In this document: in pieces, positions 1 to 9,562 of the stretch
Numbering within the stretch: the stretch's first letter is position 1
Layout of the letters: each line of letters opens with the position of its first letter
Source of the DNA: Cryptomeria japonica
Lineage: Eukaryota; Streptophyta; Pinopsida; Cupressales; Cupressaceae
Length of the DNA: 64,000 bases
Direction of reading: 5' to 3'
Assembly (NCBI RefSeq): GCF_030272615.1
Contig: NC_081405.1
Coordinates: 22,358,047 to 22,422,046 of the forward strand
The notes under the pieces: generated by a model
The model's database searches: none
What the model was told of the DNA's origin: nothing
What the model saw: only the letters and a program-made list of their open reading frames with translations
Made by a program: the position numbers and the translations under genes

Positions 1-71
1 TAGAATATGGTATATATGCACAAAATAGATATGGGGTTCCTCAACATGAAGCTATACCAAGTGCTCCCTAT

Positions 72-1606
72 ATGCCGCATCAATATAAACCTCCTCCATA
101 TGAACATGTCTATGATCAATATCATCCATACATGCAACAAGCTCCTCCTCAAATTGGTGTCTCAAACATGGGGTATGCTACAAGAAATCAATCGCCACCT
201 AAGAATAATTTGGAGCAACAAATCAGAGATTTACAAAAGAAAATGGAGGACATGAGTACACCAAAACCAACATACACTATGAGAGACATATGTCCTTATC
301 CATTTGATAAGAGCATTCCAATGCCTCCATTCCCTGCACACTTTGTGATGCCAAAATTTGACAAGTATAGAGGAAAAGGAGACCCCAAGGCACACATATG
401 ACAATTTTTCACAGCTTGCATAGAGGTAGCGGCAGAAGAAACATATTTGATGAGGTTGTTCCTGCAAAGCTTAGGCGATCAAGCTATGGAATGGTTCTCT
501 CAATTACCTCCTGGTATTAAGTCATGGGGTGACTTAGCAGAGGCATTTATTCAGCATTTCTCCTACAATATTGAGACAGATATCTCAGTCACTAATTTGT
601 GCAATACTAAGCAAAAGGAGGGAGAATCTTTTGCGTCATTTTTACAAAGATGGAGAAATCTAGCCAGCAGATGCTCTTGTGAAATTCCCCAAAAACAAAT
701 GTAGAAATGTTCACTCAAAACGTTAACAAGGATATTGGCTATGATCTAAGGAAAGCTTGTTTGTCCACCTTCAAGGATGTTATTGAAAAGGGTTTAGCAA
801 CAGAAAAAGTCTTAATTGAGCAAGGAGTCATTAAGATATTCAAGGAAAACAAAGATGACTTTAAAGGAAAAGACAAGCCAAGATTTTGGAATAAAAACAA
901 GAACACAGTCAATGATGGTGTTGTTGATGCCAATACAGTGAGACCCAAATTCATCTTTTCGGGATCAAGTTCTACAAACAATCAAGTGAATACTCAAACA
1001 ACTTCTAGATCACGAAGGAAGTACACCCCATTGGGAGAATCACTTGAATCAGTTTTCAAAAAGCTAGTGGCAAACAAAGTGATCACAGTTCCAGATTTTC
1101 CTCCATATGAACCAAAGGTCAAACCAAATTGGTGGAATGATGATGAGTATTGTGAGTTTCATAAGAGCAAGGGTCATAAGATAGGAAATTGCCATCGACT
1201 GAAGAACATTGTGCAAGATCTCATTGATAGAGGTGACATTGAGATTGAGGGACATTCATCCAATCAAGAACATGAGATGTTTAAGGAACCATTCCCAAAG
1301 CATGACAAGGAAAAAGCCAAAGTCATAGATGATCAAGCCAACTATACTAGAGCACCTTACAACTATGATTCAACTATCAATCACATCTCAATGGACAATC
1401 ATATCTCTACTATTACCATCAAGAACAAAAATTCTGAGAATTCTCCTCAGAGACCCAAGATTGTTCTAAGAGGTGTTGGATCTTCTTCCAAACCTACCTC
1501 TGAATGTCATGTTACAACTCGTCGAGGTAAGATTACATTGCCAGGTGCCTCCACTAAAAATATGGCCTCTTCATCAACCAAGCCTGAGTATGACCTTGTA
1601 GAATAG
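72..1606 (+). pseudogene. gag: gag of G1 (Tat-type gypsy), with stops and one frameshift
   Basis: Encodes the capsid/nucleocapsid polyprotein that packages element RNA. The retrotransposon gag core is visible around 447-704 (MEWFSQLPPGIKSWGDLAEAF, then the RWRNLA end). A variant zinc knuckle of type C-x2-H-x4-H-x4-C follows in the 707-1606 frame at residues C149, H152, H157 and C162 (CEFHKSKGHKIGNC); this CHHC form is usual in Tat gags. Three lesions are seen by comparison with the copy at 32459-34756: a TGA at 399-401 where the other copy has an arginine codon, a one-base loss near 702 that shifts frame, and a TAG at 1604-1606 where the other copy has CAG. Downstream pol is in the same frame as 707-1606. 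Confidence 0.9.
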
Positions 1607-1687
1607 TTAGGGAAGACACCTGCACTCATCTCCATCCTTGAGCTCCTACGTATATCCCCCGCTCATAAAGCTATTCTTGACAAAATC

Positions 1688-2425
1688 TTGAGAGACACTG
1701 TCATTCCTACTGATCTGAACATGGACCAATTTCAAGCCATGGTGGGATACCTTTCCATTCCACATTCCCTTACATTCACAGAAGCTGATGACGCCTTCGT
1801 AAGTCAGCCACATAATGCACCTTTACATGTTGAAGCCTTCATACACAAACATCGAATAAAGCGAGTCCTGATAGATGGAGGAGCTGGTCTAAACATTTGT
1901 ACATTGAGCACCATTAAACAATTGGGATATTCTGATAAAGCTGTGAATTCAACAAATCAAATCACCATCAAGGCATATGATGATGAAAAGCGTTCATCCA
2001 AGGGCACAGTCACCTTACCTCTAAGAATTGGGCCAGTCACAAAGGATGTGGTTTGTCAAGTCCTAGATCTGGATCTCACATACAACATATTGCTAGGATG
2101 TCCTTGGATTCATGAGATGAGGGCAGTCCCATCAACATATCATCAATGCATTAAGTTTCCTCATAATGGTGTCGAGGTAACAGTTAACGGTGATCCTAAT
2201 CCATTCATATATTGCAATAACCTGAGATCACATACGGAGACCATCATTCCCAGTAATCGTGAAGCTATTCCTTCTTCGGCATACATTGACCCTGAATCAT
2301 TGAAACCTTCGACATCAAAACAAGGTGAACTTAAAGGCAAATTTCAAGACAAAGGCATGGGAGAATACACTTTAAATCAGACCATGTATTTACGACAAGT
2401 CATGAACTCTTCGAAAGAATATTGA
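1688..2425 (+). pseudogene. pro: Aspartic protease domain of G1 polyprotein
   Basis: Retropepsin-type protease that would cut the Gag-Pol polyprotein. The active-site strand reads LIDGGAGLNI, with the catalytic aspartate at residue 63 counted from 1688. The DGG form replaces the usual DSG/DTG and is shared with the copy at 31703-32182, so it is a family trait and not damage. A second conserved block, NILLGCPWI, lies about 80 residues later, as in gypsy proteases. The segment is in the same frame as the gag part before it and the RT part after it, and is separated from them only by stop codons (TAG at 1604, TGA at 2423). Confidence 0.85.
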
Positions 2426-2455
2426 AGGCCACATCCTAACAAGCAAATATCCATC

Positions 2456-4450
2456 ATGATACTCAAATGGGATCCTACTACCTTTCAAAGATGGGGCGAA
2501 CTAGAAGAGGAAGATTTATACAAAATGCTCTATAAAGACATTGAAGAGGACACACATGATCAGATCAATATACCTTGTGAGAAATATGGCAAAGGCTTCA
2601 AAATTCTACAAAAATTCGGGTATGATGGAAAAAGCCCTCTTGGGTTACGCAAAGAAGGCATCATGGAACCCTTACAACCTGAATTGACTGTAAAAAGGGA
2701 ACGCTCAAAGGGACTTGGTTTTCTGACTTCCAAGATCCACACTAAAAGGACAGAAGAGGCATCACAAATCAAAGTTGCCAAAATTCAACAAGAGGATTGC
2801 TATTCCACAGATTCCAACGAATGGGAATGGGGTTCAAACAAATCCTCCAGTGACTATGAGCTCACCAAGACATTCAGAGAGCCAGATGAACCCACAGAAG
2901 AAGAGGAATTTTATAAAAAGTTCAGAGTTGGTCAAGAAACAACCCATAAGGATTCCGCACAGTCTTCATCTCAAGGTTCTAGGTCGAAATCACATAGGAT
3001 GAGGACACCTGTCCCGGAAGGCGCTACTAGTGACAACAATTTGGATTCGCCTGCGATCGAAATTGATGAGGAGAGTGCCATCGATGACCTTGACGATTGC
3101 CTCGATATACCCGAATATAACCACATCTTCACTCTTAGCCCTGCAAACTCCGAAAACATTAAAGGCCTTCCCCTTGTTCACCACCAACTCATTGACTGGG
3201 ATTATGAAGGACCAACACAATTTGATACATTTCAAAATGACGAAGCTATTATTGACTATCTTGGCATACGAGATGATCTTCCCCCTGGGGACCACAAAGC
3301 GGGATACACCATAGAACTCAACAACATGGCATATTTTGGTGAGGGTGTCGGACCTTCCAGTCGCAAAAATGTGAAAATAAGAACAAATCAAGGGTCTTAT
3401 GGCGAAAACCACACTGTGGCGCTATCTGATTCCAAAAAAATAAAAAGAAAGGACGTATTTGAGGGCAAAAACCTCTCTGAGGCACCCGAAGATGGAAGGC
3501 TCGACATTCTCCCAGCATCATATGAGGAAAAATCATCCATGTTGGTAAAGGAGACTATCAAAATAAACATTGGTATAGAAGAGGTTCCACACAACATATT
3601 CCTGGCTCAATCATTAACAGAGTCCGAAAGATCAAAATTCATAAGCTTCTTCAAAGAACGACAAATCAACTTTGCATGGTCATACGCTGATATGCCTGGA
3701 CTAGATCCAGATTTGGTAATGCATCATTTGACAGTCAAACCGGGGGCAAAGCCAGTGAAACAGAAATTAAGGAAAATGCATCCACAAGTGGCATTACTAG
3801 TCAAAGCAGAGCTGGAGAAATTACTGGATGTCAGATTCATATGCCCAATTGATTATCCCGAATGGATCTCCAATTTAGTACCTGTCAGTAAACCAGATCA
3901 CAGCATCAGAATATGTACAAATTTCAGAGACATCAACAAAGCTTGTCTGAAAGATGACTTCCCATTACCAAATATCGACTTGATCGTTGATCTCACAGCA
4001 GGTCACGAAATGTTATCTTTAATGGATGGATTTTCTGGTTATAATCAAATCAGGATTGCACCCGAGGATCAACACAAAACATCATTCACTTGTCCATGGG
4101 GAACTTTCTGTTGGAATGTCATGCCCTTTGGGCTAAAAAATGTAGGTGCTACGTATCAAAGAGCGATGACTACTATCTTTCATGATCTCATGCACATAAC
4201 TATGGAAGATTATGTTGATGATCTCTTGGGTAAATCAATAGACAGAGATACACATTTGGACATACTTTCAGTCGTCTTTGATCGGTTGGAAAAGTACAAG
4301 GTAAGATTAAACCCCAAGAAATGTGTCTTTGGAGTAACCTCCGGGAAGCTCCTAGGATTCATTGTGTCCAAAAGAGGAATCGAAGCCGATCCAGCAAAAG
4401 TCAAGGCTATCTTGGACATGCCGCCACCCAGAAATATCAGTCAACTTTGA
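2456..4450 (+). pseudogene. pol: G-patch and reverse transcriptase domains of G1 polyprotein
   Basis: A G-patch sits at residues 46-72 (GFKILQKFGYDGKSPLGLRK region, glycines at the expected spacing, ending EPLQP). G-patches are RNA-binding or helicase-activating motifs. After an acidic linker of about 330 residues comes a full Ty3-type reverse transcriptase: the LRKMHPQV start, NLVPVSKPD, LMDGFSGYNQI, MPFGLKN and the catalytic YVDDLLG, with YVDD at residues 586-589 (4211-4222). The RT makes cDNA from element RNA in the virus-like particle. The frame ends at a TGA (4448-4450) inside the thumb/connection region, where the copy at 29246-30361 has a glutamine codon. Catalytic residues are intact, so loss of function comes from the broken polyprotein. 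Confidence 0.93.
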
Positions 4451-5116
4451 TCCTTACAAGGGAGACTCCAGTCTATACGAAGATTCATAGCACAACTTGC
4501 AGATAAGTGTAATCCTTTTCAACACCTGCTACATAAAAATATCAAGTTCAAATGGGATAATAACTATCAACAAGCTTTTCAGACGCTCAAAGATTATCTT
4601 TTGAATCCGCCAGTTTTGATGCCACCAATTCCAGATCAGCCTTTGTTGCTATACATATCAGCTACTCCAATAGCACTGGGGGCACTCCTAGCGCAACAAA
4701 TAGCTGACGGCAAGGAAAAAGCAGTATACTATATCAGTCGCACATTGGTGGGATATGAGCTAAATTACACACCAATCGAGCATGCATGTCTCGCTATGGT
4801 CTTTGCTTCACAGAAATTACGACATTATATGCTCACTCATAAGACTAAGTTGATTGCAAGAATTGATCCATTAAAATACCTTCTTAACAAAGTTACACTT
4901 ACTGGGCGACTGGCCAAGTGGGTAATGATCCTGAGTGAATTCAACATTGAGTATGTGGACAGAAAAGCAATAAAAGGACAGGAAATCGCAGATCAATTAG
5001 CAGATGCTCCCATGATAGATGATGTTCCTCTAAATTCAAAATTTCCAGATGAATCCATTTTAACAATATCACAGGCAAAGCCATGGCAACTGTACTTTGA
5101 CGGCTCATATACATAG
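4451..5116 (+). pseudogene. pol: RT connection and first (Ty3-type) RNase H of G1
   Basis: Continues in the RT frame after the TGA at 4448. Recognisable RNase H landmarks are the LLLYISAT start, YYISRTLVGYELNYTPIE and RLAKWVMILSEF. The first catalytic aspartate expected in a functional Ty3 RNase H (YTDAS) is absent: the strand reads YISAT here and in the copy at 28688-30361. That fits the known idea that in Tat elements this domain has become a structural tether while a second RNase H does the cutting. The open part starts at 4601. The frame stops at a TAG (5114-5116) just after the FDGSYT start of the second RNase H. Confidence 0.85.
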
Positions 5117-5465
5117 CATGGGGCAGGAGCTGGTATTCTCTTTATAACTCCTCAAGGCGATTCTATACCAAAATCATACCGCTTATCATTTCCTTGCACT
5201 AACAATATAGCGGAATATGAGGCATTAACAACTGGATTACGAATTGCAGTTCAGTGGAAGATCCAAGAACTTCATGTTTTTGGGGATTCTCAACTTGTCA
5301 TCCGTCAAGCAACTGATGATTACCAAACAAAAGATGAAAAATTAATGCCTTACAAGCAACTGGTAGATGATTTGAAACAGTACTTCACAAAGATAGATTT
5401 TGAGCAGATACCAAGAGAGCAGAATCGTGCCGTAGATGCTATGGCTACAATTGCCTCACTGATTG
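5083..5465 (+). pseudogene. pol: Second, archaeal-type RNase H of G1
   Basis: This degrades the RNA strand of the RNA:DNA hybrid. Four catalytic acids are visible in order: FDGS, NIAEYEAL, GDSQLV and NRAVDAMA. The last lies about residue 31 of the open frame that begins at 5345. The short spacing and the AEYEAL/GDSQLV pair are typical of archaeal/plant-type RNase H1 domains acquired by the Tat lineage, and differ from the Ty3 domain upstream. One TAG (5114-5116) interrupts the domain. The minus-strand copy (28610-29010) has the same blocks but reads FDSS at the first position. Confidence 0.87.
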
Positions 5466-6832
5466 ATCTACCTCAAAATGAGACCTGCTATGAGTTCCTG
5501 GTAGACAACCTATTGGTTCCTTCATATGAGATCACTCCTACTAAAATAATATGCATTGTTGGTCCTAAATCCCAGTTATATGGTTCCATATTCACATATC
5601 TTCGCGACAATATCTTACCTCCTGATCTATCAAACAACCAATGCCGCACTTTCATTCGCCAATCCTCTCGATATGTCATTCTAGCTGATATCCTATACCG
5701 ACGAGGTCTAGATGGCACTCTTCTTAGATGTTTAGAAAGCGACGAAGCTCAGATTGCGTTACATGAAGTGCATGAAGGGATATGTGGTCCGCATACTAGT
5801 GGTCCTACCTTGGCTAAGAAACTCATCAGGACTGGATATTACTGGCCCAATATGGAAAAAGACTCATATCAGTTTGTCAAGAAATGTAAGCAATGTCAAA
5901 TTCATGGAGACCTCATACATGCACCAGCACAAGAACTACAACCACTTGCATCTCCTTGGCCCTTTTGTCAGTGGGGACTCGATCTCATAGGCAAGATTCA
6001 CCCTCCTTCTTCCAATGGTCATAAATTCATTATCACAGCCACAGAGTATTTCACAAAGTGGATTGAGGCTATGCCTCTCACACAAGTCACTAGGAAACAA
6101 ATTGCTACCTTCATCCTTAACTATATTATTTGCCAATATGGTATTCCTAAGTCCATTATTACTGATAACGGGTGTCCCTTCAAAAATCAGGATGTTCGTG
6201 AACTCTATGACTGCTTCCATATTTCCCATCATTTCTCCACACCATATTACCCCCAAGGTAATGGCCAAGCTGAGGCATCTAATAAAATAATTCTTAAAAT
6301 CCTCAAAAAGACAGTCGATGACGCTGGCCGTAACTGGCATATCCAACTCAATCCTGCACTTTGGACCTACCGCACAAGTGTCCGCACACCTACAGGAGCT
6401 ACACCCTACTCACTTGTCTACGGCGCTAAAGCCATCTTGCCTATTGAGGTCGAGTTACCTTCTTTACGGGTCTCTTTGCAAAACATCATCAGCGATGAAG
6501 ATTATAGGGTCTCTCGCTTACAAGAACTAGAACTGCTGGATGAACGAAGACAAATTGCTTTTAATCATCTCAAGGCTTACCAACAACGAATGAGTCACAG
6601 CTACAACCACAAAGTCAAGCCTCACACATTTGAGGTAGGTGACTTAGTTCTCAGAGAAAATCCCAAAAATCAGCAAGACAGAGAGAAGAAGGGCAAGTTC
6701 GAACCCAATTGGCTTGGTCCTTACATCGTTACAGCAGCCTATGGATCTGGGGCATATCAGCTCTCAACTACAGAAGGTGAACCTTTGGAGGATCCTATCA
6801 ACAACATGCACCTTCGTAGGTTCTACACATAG
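5345..6832 (+). CDS. int: Integrase of G1 (open frame, 495 codons, includes end of RNase H)
   Basis: Catalyses insertion of element cDNA into the host chromosome. Counting from 5345, the first 45 residues finish the second RNase H. The zinc-binding HHCC follows (H143, H150, C181, C184), then the DDE core with D213 (WGLDLIG), D274 (TDNGCPF) and E310 (GNGQAEASNK). The C-terminal part has the usual gypsy pattern: HSYNHKVKPHTFEVGDLVLR, then FEPNWLGPYIV. It ends at a TAG at 6830-6832. No chromodomain is seen, as expected for Tat. This is the longest undamaged pol segment in G1. Its first ATG is internal to the polyprotein, so it is not a natural start. Confidence 0.92.
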   Translation: MPYKQLVDDLKQYFTKIDFEQIPREQNRAVDAMATIASLIDLPQNETCYEFLVDNLLVPSYEITPTKIICIVGPKSQLYGSIFTYLRDNILPPDLSNNQCRTFIRQSSRYVILADILYRRGLDGTLLRCLESDEAQIALHEVHEGICGPHTSGPTLAKKLIRTGYYWPNMEKDSYQFVKKCKQCQIHGDLIHAPAQELQPLASPWPFCQWGLDLIGKIHPPSSNGHKFIITATEYFTKWIEAMPLTQVTRKQIATFILNYIICQYGIPKSIITDNGCPFKNQDVRELYDCFHISHHFSTPYYPQGNGQAEASNKIILKILKKTVDDAGRNWHIQLNPALWTYRTSVRTPTGATPYSLVYGAKAILPIEVELPSLRVSLQNIISDEDYRVSRLQELELLDERRQIAFNHLKAYQQRMSHSYNHKVKPHTFEVGDLVLRENPKNQQDREKKGKFEPNWLGPYIVTAAYGSGAYQLSTTEGEPLEDPINNMHLRRFYT

Positions 6833-7026
6833 ATCTTTGGGATATCCTAATTCAAAAAATACAAAAAAAAAAAAAATTGAAAAATTGAAAAATACAAAAA
6901 AATTTATAAAAACAAAAAATCGTTACTTGGTGAAAACCTGGCAAATAGGTGCCTTGTGACACAAAAAAAAATAAAAATTGAAAAATAAAAAAAGTAAAGA
7001 GAAATAATTTCGTCCAACGGTGAAAA

Positions 7027-7038
7027 CCACTTCGGTGG
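7027..7038 (+). other. Short hairpin with UUCG-type loop in G1 spacer
   Basis: CCAC-TTCG-GTGG forms a four-pair stem with a TTCG tetraloop on the plus strand, inside a GTGAAAAC-rich unit and directly before GGCGCC. The minus-strand copy near 25545-25560 keeps the stem with a TTCA loop. The role is unknown. It may be an RNA structure near the end of the pol message. Confidence 0.4.
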
Positions 7039-7164
7039 CGCCCTAGGCAAGTACCATGGTGAAAACTGGGTCACCAGCACCATGCGTAGAGACATTGCTC
7101 CTCCCTCCTTCAGGATTCACTTTCATCACTTCACATTGCACACACTCACAACCTATTCACTCAC

Positions 7165-7450
7165 AATAAACTTACCCATTCCCATCATGGCTTGTTATTG
7201 ATCTACCCAAGATTGGTTAGCCATTCATAATAAACCCCCCTTTTCACTCCCTTTCTATCCATAATAAATCAGATCCTATCTGTGGCTAAGGCAAATCCTA
7301 CGTCTAGTGATGGGTAGGGAACTGAGAACACCACATGTTTCGAGGAGTACAGTTTCTTCCATCTTTCTTCAGTCTATTCGCGCGCAATCCGCAATAAAGC
7401 AACATTTGCATCACAGATTCGCAATAAAGTTTCGTCTTCTCTGTAATAAA
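7165..7450 (+). promoter_or_regulatory. Cluster of six AATAAA poly(A)-signal-like motifs after pol
   Basis: AATAAA occurs at 7165, 7229, 7263, 7393, 7423 and 7445, all on the sense strand and starting about 330 bases after the integrase stop. Three are preceded by GC (GCAATAAAG) or by GT, so they look like diverged copies of one unit. The inverted copy keeps TTTATT at matching places around 25125-25430. They could end a shorter gag-pol message before the antisense gene. This is inference from motif density only. Confidence 0.45.
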
Positions 7451-8569
7451 GTATCAGTTTCATGGATTCAGTCAGTTTCAGATGAGACACAGCAGCAACA
7501 ATGGGCTTCAACAAATCAAATCTTTCAACAAACTCAGACAACATATGGTTCAGTGCTATCTATCCTTTTTGTGAAAGTAAACATTGTGACCACAATCAAA
7601 TACGACTTATACAAGTGACAAGAGACACTAAACTTGAGGACTACAGTGGGTGTTGGTGTCGAGTCTTGGTTTTCTTTTGATTTCATCTTTTTTGGTGACA
7701 TGTCTTTTAGCTTTTTCGGGATGTCTCTGACTAGAGATTCTATCTCCAGGATGTCTTTGACTAGAAAGGCGAGGATGGGGTATCGTCACCTATTTGTATT
7801 TGCTATCTGTGGATTGTCTCTTAGTAATGCTATGACTTGTCCAAGGATATGAGGACACTGTGAGTCTAGTGTGAATTGGGTCATTCCTTGTTTGTGACTG
7901 TCTTATCTCCATGCAAATGGGTACAATGACTTTATGGGTCGAACATATGCCTCGATTGTCATAACCTACTTGCCATAATAAGCTCAATGATGATAATGCA
8001 CAAGAAGCTCTATCACTTTCATATCTTCTGTCTTTCATCCCCCTTTCTTGATTGACTTCCATTGTCCTTCTTGAGTCCGTGTAGCCCGCTATCACATGAC
8101 TGAGTATAATGACACACCAAAAACATTTGCATTTCATGTAGCTGCACCTGCATTACCACATATAAGCATTTCATACATACATATAGATATCACAACTGCA
8201 TCACATCCTGCACATAGCACCTGTTAGCACAATTTACATTTGCATTATCATATTCATCTGCATTACTTACATTCACATTTGCATCATGCATCACATATAC
8301 AACATAAAAGAACAAAAATATTACATTGCATCATGTACATATTTGCATCCATATCATAAGCATCCATATCATAAAACATACATTATAAGAACATCTCATC
8401 ACATAGGTACACATGCATATAGCTGTAGCAAAAATGAATCATCTCTCATATATATAATCAAAAGTGTCATGATACAATGATGTCAAAAAAATCATATGGC
8501 TACAATCACTCGCAGGTGTCTACAATACAAAAAATGGTACAAATACTGATACAAGGGAGCCCTCTATGG

Positions 8570-9562
8570 CTATGATGAACTCCCTCCCTCGGAGCCACCT
8601 GGCCTCGATGGAATCTGAGCCCTAGAAGGACCCACTCCAAGATCATCCTGCCTGTCCCCCCTATCTGGTGGTGGTGGAGGACCCATGACCCCACCACTCG
8701 ATGCCTATCTCCTCCGGCTCCCTCCTATAGCTGTCGCTATCCGCAATGGTCTATGGAAGCTCCTCGCCCGCTGATCTGCTGGCATGACACCATAATACAG
8801 GTCCCTCCAGTAGGCAATCTCCTCTCTGGCTCGTAGGACATATGCGTAGCCTGCTCCTGTGTCCTCCGCCGCCTGCCTCCCTTCCCTCAGCGCTGTCTCA
8901 GCCTCAGTGTAGCGCTGAATCGCCTGATCCCTCTCCCACTCAGTATCCCTGAGCTTGATCCTGAGTCGGTCCCTCTCCCTCTCCAGCTCCTGGATCTCAT
9001 CTGCTTGGCCCTGACAGATCTCCCTGAGCTCAATCAGCTCATCCTCCTCTGGATCCCCACCCTCTGCCTCTGCCTGTGGCTCTCCCTCTGTAGGTGCCTA
9101 CCCCCGTACCTGTCCCTGTACCTGTACTAGTGCCTGAACGGGTACCTGTCTCGGTACATGCCTAGGTCCCTATCCCTGTCTCTGTCCCTGTGCCTGTACT
9201 GGCACCTGTCCCTGCACTTGTCCCTGTCTCTGTCCCTATGCTTTAGGACCCTGTGTTGCTGGTACCTGCAGGGGCACTCCACCGCGACCCCTCACCACCT
9301 GGGCCTGTCCCTCCTGTCCACCCTCTCTCCGAGGTGCCACCCTCCTCTCCCCAACTACTCCCCTCCATCTCCGTCCGCCTCGGCCTCCATCACCCCCACC
9401 ATCCTCATCATCATCGCCTCCTCCATCGCCCTCCAGTAACTCTCCTAGATCTGTCAACCGTGGGAACGGATGCTCTGCCCAATATGCGGAATACTTTGCA
9501 TCCATCCCGATGTCCTCGATCTCTGGCCACATATCCCAAAGTAGGGGCACCATCTCTGCCAG
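8570..9562 (-). pseudogene. C-terminal tail of the antisense PMD ORF in G1 (acidic/Gly linker plus coiled coil)
   Basis: Reading on from the PMD ORF in the same frame past a TAG (9563-9565), the frame continues LAEMVPLLWDMWPEIEDIG. It then gives an Asp/Gly/Arg-rich stretch (open to a TAG at 9236-9238), a Gln/Gly/Val low-complexity run from repeated CCTGTCC-like units (about 9060-9235), and a charged heptad-like region around 8708-9049 (EEDELIELREIC, then ELERERDRLRIKLRD). After another TAG (8705-8707) comes a Pro/Gly/Ser-rich end that closes at TAG 8570-8572. The heptad-like region is probably a coiled coil for oligomerisation. The copy after 23094 preserves the same order, which argues that this tail was once coding. 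Confidence 0.65.

Larger units (their letters stand above)
6833..8569. other. Non-coding spacer of G1 between pol and the antisense ORF
   Basis: No credible ORF. It starts with an A-rich run (6855-6990) and three GTGAAAAC-containing units (about 6940, 7020 and 7060). A block with six AATAAA motifs follows (7165-7450). Next comes a short direct repeat around 7719-7770 (GGATGTCTCTGACTAGAGA, repeated with small changes), and finally a CAT-rich low-complexity tract (about 8120-8480) with several ATTTGCAT octamers. The same order is present in the inverted copy at 23996-25738, so the spacer is an inherited part of the family. It lies where the sense gag-pol transcript and an antisense PMD transcript would converge. 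Confidence 0.7.

Noticed and set aside
7036-7048. TGGCGCC as a primer-binding site
   Set aside because: It lies downstream of integrase, not after an LTR. The candidate site in G2 is at 37004-37021.
9158-9439. Plus-strand Leu/Ser-rich ORFs in G1 opposite the PMD tail
   Set aside because: They are the complement of the Gln/Gly-rich low-complexity part of the PMD frame, and G2 does not keep them open.
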